From NCBI GenBank assembly GCA_038522735.1, contig JBCBJX010000001.1, forward strand, positions 32,330 through 96,329: a stretch of 64,000 bases of DNA, given 5' to 3'. The position numbers and the translations under genes were made by a program. This document shows positions 59,951 to 64,000 of this stretch, in pieces. The DNA comes from JBCBJX01 sp038522735. Lineage in GTDB: Bacteria; Pseudomonadota; Alphaproteobacteria; Caulobacterales; Parvularculaceae. The number at the start of each line of letters is the position of its first letter. Positions within the stretch are counted from its first letter, which is position 1. Under the pieces are notes generated by a model. It worked only from the letters and a program-made list of their open reading frames with translations. It had not been told where the DNA came from and searched no databases.

Positions 59951-60894
59951 GCCTCCGCGTCCTCAATGCGGGTATTCAGACGACCGTTCAGGCCGGGCGC
60001 CGCTCCGGCTTTCGGCGGTTCGGCGTTCCCTGGTCAGGCCCAGCCGACGGCTGGTCCCACGCCCTTGCGAACCGCCTCGTCGGCGCCGCGCCGGACGCGG
60101 CCGCGCTGGAGATCGCGTACGGCGGCGCATCCTTCGAATTCGGCGCCCCGCTCGCTTTCGCTCTTACCGGCGCTCCGGCGGAGGCGACGCTGGCCGGTCG
60201 CCCGATCGCCTTCCACGAAACACAGCAGGCGGAGAAAGGCGACGTACTCGCCATCGGCCCGTCGACCGGCGGCGCTCGGGTGTATCTTGCCTTCAGCGGC
60301 GCGTTGCGCACGGACGAAGCGTTCGGCTCAGTTTCGACTTACATGCCCGCGCACCTCGGCGGCTATGGCGGTCGGACGCTCGCCGAGGGCGACCAGCTGA
60401 ACATCGCCGGACGGAACGCCAGCCCCGAAATGCGTCTCACGCCCCACGACCTTCGCCCGATGATCGGCGGAGCTTGGGCGCTCCGGGCGACGGCCTCCCT
60501 TGAAACCGATCTCCTGACGCCGGACGCCTGCGCCGACTTTTTCGACGGCGCCTGGGCCGTCGGCCGCGCCGCAGACCGCATGGGGTTGCGCCTTGAGGGG
60601 CCCGACCTCGCCTTACGGAGCGACGGGCGCATGGCGAGCGCGCCAGTGCATCCGGGGGTCGTCCAGTGCCCGGCGGACGGCGCGCCGATCCTCCTCTCCG
60701 CAGACGCCCAGACGACCGGCGGCTATCCGCGCATCGCCGCCGTCATTCGAGCCGACCGGCACGTTCTCGGCCAGATGCGGCCGGGCGACGGCTTGCGTTT
60801 TCTCAAGACCGCCCCGGACGAGGCGATCGCCGTCCTCAAAGCCAAGGCGGCGCTCCTCGACGCCTGGGCGCCCGACGGGTCGGCGCTTCTCTGA
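59947..60894 (+). CDS. pxpC: 5-oxoprolinase subunit PxpC (KipA family)
   Basis: A 315-residue biotin-carboxylase-associated-type domain protein, third subunit of PxpABC. It opens SLRVLNAGIQTTVQAGRRSG, then PWSGPADGWSHALANRLVG, ALEIAYGGASFEF, and the later DRMGLRLEGPDLAL and GYPRIAAVIRADRH, all family blocks. Length is standard. It is the last gene of the pxpABC operon; 137 bp separate it from the next gene. Confidence 0.95.
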   Translation: MSLRVLNAGIQTTVQAGRRSGFRRFGVPWSGPADGWSHALANRLVGAAPDAAALEIAYGGASFEFGAPLAFALTGAPAEATLAGRPIAFHETQQAEKGDVLAIGPSTGGARVYLAFSGALRTDEAFGSVSTYMPAHLGGYGGRTLAEGDQLNIAGRNASPEMRLTPHDLRPMIGGAWALRATASLETDLLTPDACADFFDGAWAVGRAADRMGLRLEGPDLALRSDGRMASAPVHPGVVQCPADGAPILLSADAQTTGGYPRIAAVIRADRHVLGQMRPGDGLRFLKTAPDEAIAVLKAKAALLDAWAPDGSALL

Positions 60895-61031
60895 CCCCTC
60901 CCAATCGAACGGGGGAATCCCCCCATGCCGCCGGCGGCCGTCCGTCGCCATCCTCTCCTTGCGCCTGATCGAAACCACAGGGCGCGGATCAACCAACCCG
61001 CCGCGGGTGCGGCGAAGAAAAGGGACGGACC

Positions 61032-61829
61032 ATGACCAACTCAAACACAACTTTCGCTCTCGCCGCCGCCGCCTTCGCGGCCTCCATGGCCGGCGAGGCC
61101 ATGTCTCAGGAAACCAACAGCCGCTGGAGCGGCTGCCGCGCCGGCGTGACGGCCGCATACGCCGTCAGCGGAGGAGCAGTCTCTGCGACGCCGATCAATT
61201 TCGAGTTCGACAACGGATCTTCGGGAACCTATCCGCCGGCCGAAAACGCCGCCCACGATCTTTCGGGCTTCGCCTCCGCGGGCGTCCTCGCCGGCTGCGA
61301 TTTCTCCCTGCCGGTCTTCAATCTCGTCGCCGGCATCGACGGCGAGGTCGGTTACTCGATGCTGGAAGGCTCGGTCGACAACCCGCCGCCGGGCGCGGAC
61401 GACGGCTTCATGCGCCGCACGACGGAAATGAACGGCGTCTACGCTATGATCGCCCCGCGGATCGGCGTCGATCTCGGCCGGGCGATGATCTACGCCAAGG
61501 CCGGCGCCGCGTACTACTCGATGGAATCGCGCTTTGAGAAGGACTGCACCGAGCCCGGCTGCACGGCGGTCGTCCTGAACACGACCGGCGAGACGAGCGG
61601 CGTCGCGCCGATGTTCGGCGGCGGGGTCGACGTCGCCCTCACCGACCGCATCCTGCTGCGTGCGGAATACCTCCATATCGACTCGCTCGGATCGTTTGAA
61701 ATCACCGAGCGCGGCTACACCTTCAAAGGGTCGGGCGGCGCCACGGATATCGAGGACGTCACGTTCCGCGGCGACGTCGAAGCCGACGCCATCCAGACCG
61801 TCCGCATCGCTGCAAGCTACCGCTTTTAG
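61032..61829 (+). CDS. Outer-membrane beta-barrel protein (porin-like family)
   Basis: A 265-residue exported protein. A signal peptide (about 1-24, LAAAAFAASMAGEAMSQ) leads to alternating hydrophobic strands, and the protein ends RIAASYRF with the C-terminal phenylalanine of outer-membrane barrels. Two cysteines in KDCTEPGCTAV may form a disulfide in a loop. This fits the OmpW/Omp25-like eight-strand group of alphaproteobacterial opacity-type proteins. Ligand unknown. It is convergent with the regulator gene, with a hairpin between. Confidence 0.85.
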   Translation: MTNSNTTFALAAAAFAASMAGEAMSQETNSRWSGCRAGVTAAYAVSGGAVSATPINFEFDNGSSGTYPPAENAAHDLSGFASAGVLAGCDFSLPVFNLVAGIDGEVGYSMLEGSVDNPPPGADDGFMRRTTEMNGVYAMIAPRIGVDLGRAMIYAKAGAAYYSMESRFEKDCTEPGCTAVVLNTTGETSGVAPMFGGGVDVALTDRILLRAEYLHIDSLGSFEITERGYTFKGSGGATDIEDVTFRGDVEADAIQTVRIAASYRF

Positions 61830-61844
61830 CCGATGTCGGACGAA

Positions 61845-61879
61845 GACCGGCGCGCGCCCGCCCTCTCCGCGCGCCGGTC
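61845..61879. terminator. Convergent-gene hairpin
   Basis: A perfect 12-bp stem, GACCGGCGCGCG / CGCGCGCCGGTC, with an 11-base loop. It lies between the outer-membrane barrel gene and the regulator gene and overlaps the regulator stop. No T-run is present; a two-way terminator is likely from position. Confidence 0.55.
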
Positions 61880-62522
61880 AGGCCTGGTCGAGATGTTCGA
61901 AGAGGCCCGCCTTGAACGTCGCCGTCAGCAATGCGGCGACCGACGTGACTTCGAACTTCTCCATGAGGCTGCCGCGATGCTTCTCCACCGTTTTCGGACT
62001 GATGCAGAGCTTTTCGCCGATCTGGTTGTTGGTGAGGCCGGCTGCGATGAGAGAAAGCACCTCCCGCTCCCGCGCCGTCAGATCGGGCGCCTGAGGCTGA
62101 TCCTTCAGACGGGCGACGATGTCGGCGGCGACGTATTTTCCACCGGATCGGACGATCTCGAGGCCCCGCCGCAACTCATCCTCGCCGCAGGTTTTCAGGA
62201 ACAGCCCGTCAACGCCGGTCGCGACCCAGTCGGCGAGAAGGCCGACGGCGGTGAAGCCGGTGAAGACCGCGATCTTCGTCTCCGGGCTCCAACGCCGCGC
62301 CTCGGCGAACACCTCCGCGCCGTTCGCGAGGGGCATGCCGACATCGAGGGTCATGAGATCCGGACGGTGCTTGCGGCAGAGGGCGATCGCCTGAAGCCCG
62401 TCTTCGGCGAGCGCGACCACCTCGGCGCCCTCCATGCCGGCGAAGAGATCGGAGAGGCCGCGCCGCACCATCTCATGGTCGTCGGCGATGAGGACGCTCG
62501 TGTTAGGCTTTTCGTCCGACAC
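61878..62522 (-). CDS. LuxR/NarL-type response regulator
   Basis: A 214-residue response regulator. The receiver domain has the acidic pair in LIADDHEMV, the phospho-acceptor D60 in LMTLDVGMP and the K in FLKTCGEDE. The C-terminal LuxR-type helix-turn-helix is LTAREREVLSLIAAGLTNNQ then ISPKTVEKHR. I selected the GTG at 62522 (VSDEKPNTSVL), since the ATG at 62579 would lie inside the divergent kinase start. The kinase gene opposite is the probable partner. Confidence 0.92.
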   Translation of the reverse strand: MSDEKPNTSVLIADDHEMVRRGLSDLFAGMEGAEVVALAEDGLQAIALCRKHRPDLMTLDVGMPLANGAEVFAEARRWSPETKIAVFTGFTAVGLLADWVATGVDGLFLKTCGEDELRRGLEIVRSGGKYVAADIVARLKDQPQAPDLTAREREVLSLIAAGLTNNQIGEKLCISPKTVEKHRGSLMEKFEVTSVAALLTATFKAGLFEHLDQA

Positions 62523-62560
62523 TGCGTTCGCGCGTTCCTTTCCCCCGGCCGGCGGGCGAC

Positions 62561-64000
62561 ATGACCCGATGGATAGCAAGCATCGCCGCCCTTGTCGCGG
62601 CGCTGATCGGCGCCGCCGCCGCGGCCCCGGCCCCGGCCTTCGCGCCGGAAGGCGAGCGGATGGAGAATGTCCTCCTTTACGGCGACTTCTTGCGCGCGAC
62701 AGAGACCCGCGAGGTGGCGGGCGAGGGCCCGGTCGAATTCGTCTCCTGGCTGACGCTTGAGGCCGCCCGCGCGGCGCCAGAGGCCGATTTCCACGCCCTC
62801 TCCGAAGGCCTCGACGATCGCGGCTTCTACTGGGGGTTCGTCTGGCTCCGCCTGCGGATCGAAAATCCGACGGACGAGACGCGCATCTGGCGTCTCTTCA
62901 GCGGCGGAACGGGAAGCTCGTCATGGACTGAGGCGTACATCGTCGAGCCCGACGGCTCTGCGAGCCTTCTCTGGCGCGATCCCGTCGGCGAGAACCCGAA
63001 GGACGTCGATTACTCGTTCGAGGACCGCACGCCGATGCTGCGCGAATCCGTTTCCCGCCCTTTCGCCGTGTCGCCGGGCGAGACGGTCGAGATCTGGCTG
63101 GACTATCCAAACGGCGCCTTTCCGGAGTTCGGCCCCGATCTCGTCTCCGACCATTGGTTTGCGGAGCGTTCGATTGCGGCGGCGGGCTACAACATGTTCC
63201 TCTTCGGCCTGCGGGCGGCGCTTCTGTTCGCGATCCTCGCCTTCGCGCTCATCCTCCGCTCGAAGGTCGCGCTCTACTACGCCCTCTTCACGGCGTCGCT
63301 CTTCGTTTACTTCACGGCGGTTTACGGATTTCTGACGCGCCCGCTCTTACGCGACGTCGATCTGGCAGCGCACGTCTCAACGGTCTTCGGCGTTCTCGCC
63401 TTCATCTTCTTCGTCCAGATGACGCGGGCGTTCCTCAACGCGCCGAAGATCTATCCGCGCCTCGACAAGATCCTCATCGGCGTCGTCGCCTTCGGGGCGC
63501 TGAACGCGCTGCTGGCGGTCGTCTTCTTCGGAAACACGGTGCTGACGCTCACCGCGTTCATCCCGGGGCTTGTCGCCATCGTCTCGGTCACGCTCTGGGC
63601 CGCGTTCGTCGGCGTGCGGAACCGCCATCAGGGGGCGGGCATCTATTTCGTCGCGGCGCTGACGCTCTTCGGCAGCATCGCCTTCGGGCTCTTGAGCTAT
63701 CCGCCCTTCTACATCGTCGACGGCGACATCACCGGCCCGGTCACCCACGCCGGGCTGACCCTCGACGGGGCGCTTTTCGCCGGCGCGCTGGTCGCGCAGG
63801 CTATTGGCCTCCGGCGGGAGCGGGACGAGGCCCACGCGGCGGAAGTCGTCGCCCTGAACGAACGCGCCGATGCGATGGCGGAGCTCTCCGACGTCGCGAA
63901 AGCCCACCAGAGCGCCGTAGCCCTCGCTGAACGCCGCCGCAAGGAACTCGCCGCGGCGAGCCATGACATGAAGCAGCCGCTTCTCTCGCTGCAGCTCGCC
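62561..64000 (+). CDS. 7TMR-DISM sensor histidine kinase, cut by the window end
   Basis: At least 480 residues, with no stop before base 64000. A signal peptide (about 1-27) leads to an extracellular 7TMR-DISM-type sensing domain (about 30-205), then seven or so membrane helices (about 210-405, beginning with MFLFGLRAALLFAILAFALI). A cytoplasmic coiled-coil (about 415-460) runs into the HisKA domain, with the H-box SHDMKQPLLSLQLA (H468) at the very end; the ATPase domain is outside. This architecture senses extracellular solutes. It is divergent from the LuxR regulator by 38 bp. Confidence 0.85.
   Translation, partial: MTRWIASIAALVAALIGAAAAAPAPAFAPEGERMENVLLYGDFLRATETREVAGEGPVEFVSWLTLEAARAAPEADFHALSEGLDDRGFYWGFVWLRLRIENPTDETRIWRLFSGGTGSSSWTEAYIVEPDGSASLLWRDPVGENPKDVDYSFEDRTPMLRESVSRPFAVSPGETVEIWLDYPNGAFPEFGPDLVSDHWFAERSIAAAGYNMFLFGLRAALLFAILAFALILRSKVALYYALFTASLFVYFTAVYGFLTRPLLRDVDLAAHVSTVFGVLAFIFFVQMTRAFLNAPKIYPRLDKILIGVVAFGALNALLAVVFFGNTVLTLTAFIPGLVAIVSVTLWAAFVGVRNRHQGAGIYFVAALTLFGSIAFGLLSYPPFYIVDGDITGPVTHAGLTLDGALFAGALVAQAIGLRRERDEAHAAEVVALNERADAMAELSDVAKAHQSAVALAERRRKELAAASHDMKQPLLSLQLA

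Overview
This 64-kb stretch is GC-rich, tightly packed chromosomal DNA from an alphaproteobacterium. Three gene orders support that: chvI-chvG-hprK at the left edge; rnd-lptC-lptA-lptB-rpoN-hpf-ptsN near the right; and a DUF1150 gene with rpmI-rplT-pheS-pheT in between. A PEP-CTERM protein, large TonB receptors and an EPS-type glycosyltransferase locus would suit Caulobacterales- or Parvularculales-like bacteria, but the family is a guess. Many genes overlap as ATGA or GTGA, so translational coupling is common. Almost every long overlapping ORF is an antisense shadow produced by high GC.

Layout. 1-3.4 kb: partial hprK, the ChvG/ChvI two-component system, pterin-4a-carbinolamine dehydratase and a small zincin. 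3.5-13.7 kb: surface polysaccharide genes, namely two multidomain glycosyltransferases, a sulfotransferase-like protein, manC and rfbB-rfbD-rfbA (no rfbC). 13.8-15.8 kb: histone-deacetylase-like hydrolase and hemH. 16-20.2 kb: TonB-dependent receptor plus beta-propeller phytase. 20.2-28.1 kb: a redox cluster in which three proteins each carry a Rieske [2Fe-2S] domain (a ferric-reductase-like membrane protein, a glutamate-synthase-type FMN enzyme and a ThDP enzyme), with small membrane proteins and a PiT-like permease. 28.1-30.2 kb: an AT-richer lipoprotein gene and an amidohydrolase. 30.3-36.6 kb: rpmI-rplT-pheS-pheT interrupted by an FkbM methyltransferase and by a PEP-CTERM gene that has its own sigma-54-like promoter and terminator. 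36.6-46.5 kb: aldo/keto reductase, AhpD-like protein, SlyB-like lipoprotein, rpe, heparinase-like protein, CapD-like dehydratase, purH and a secreted phosphoesterase. 46.5-50.5 kb: a CNNM/CorC protein, a decayed PIN-toxin end, an AT-richer membrane gene, folD, yggT, tRNA-Ala(CGC) and DUF1150. 50.5-56 kb: the ptsN-to-rnd block on the minus strand. 56-61 kb: deacetylase-like protein, then an NRAMP-like transporter with pxpABC (5-oxoprolinase). 61-64 kb: outer-membrane barrel, LuxR-type regulator and a divergent histidine kinase cut by the window end.

How it fits together. The polysaccharide genes, the CapD-like enzyme, the heparinase-like protein, the FkbM methyltransferase, the deacetylase-like protein and the PEP-CTERM protein all suggest an exopolysaccharide or surface-glycan lifestyle. 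Candidate PHO-box repeats (7-bp half-sites at an 11-bp period) lie upstream of three phosphate-linked loci: TonB receptor/phytase, the PiT-like permease and the secreted phosphoesterase. This hints at a scattered phosphate-starvation regulon. The Rieske trio is the strongest candidate for an undescribed system.
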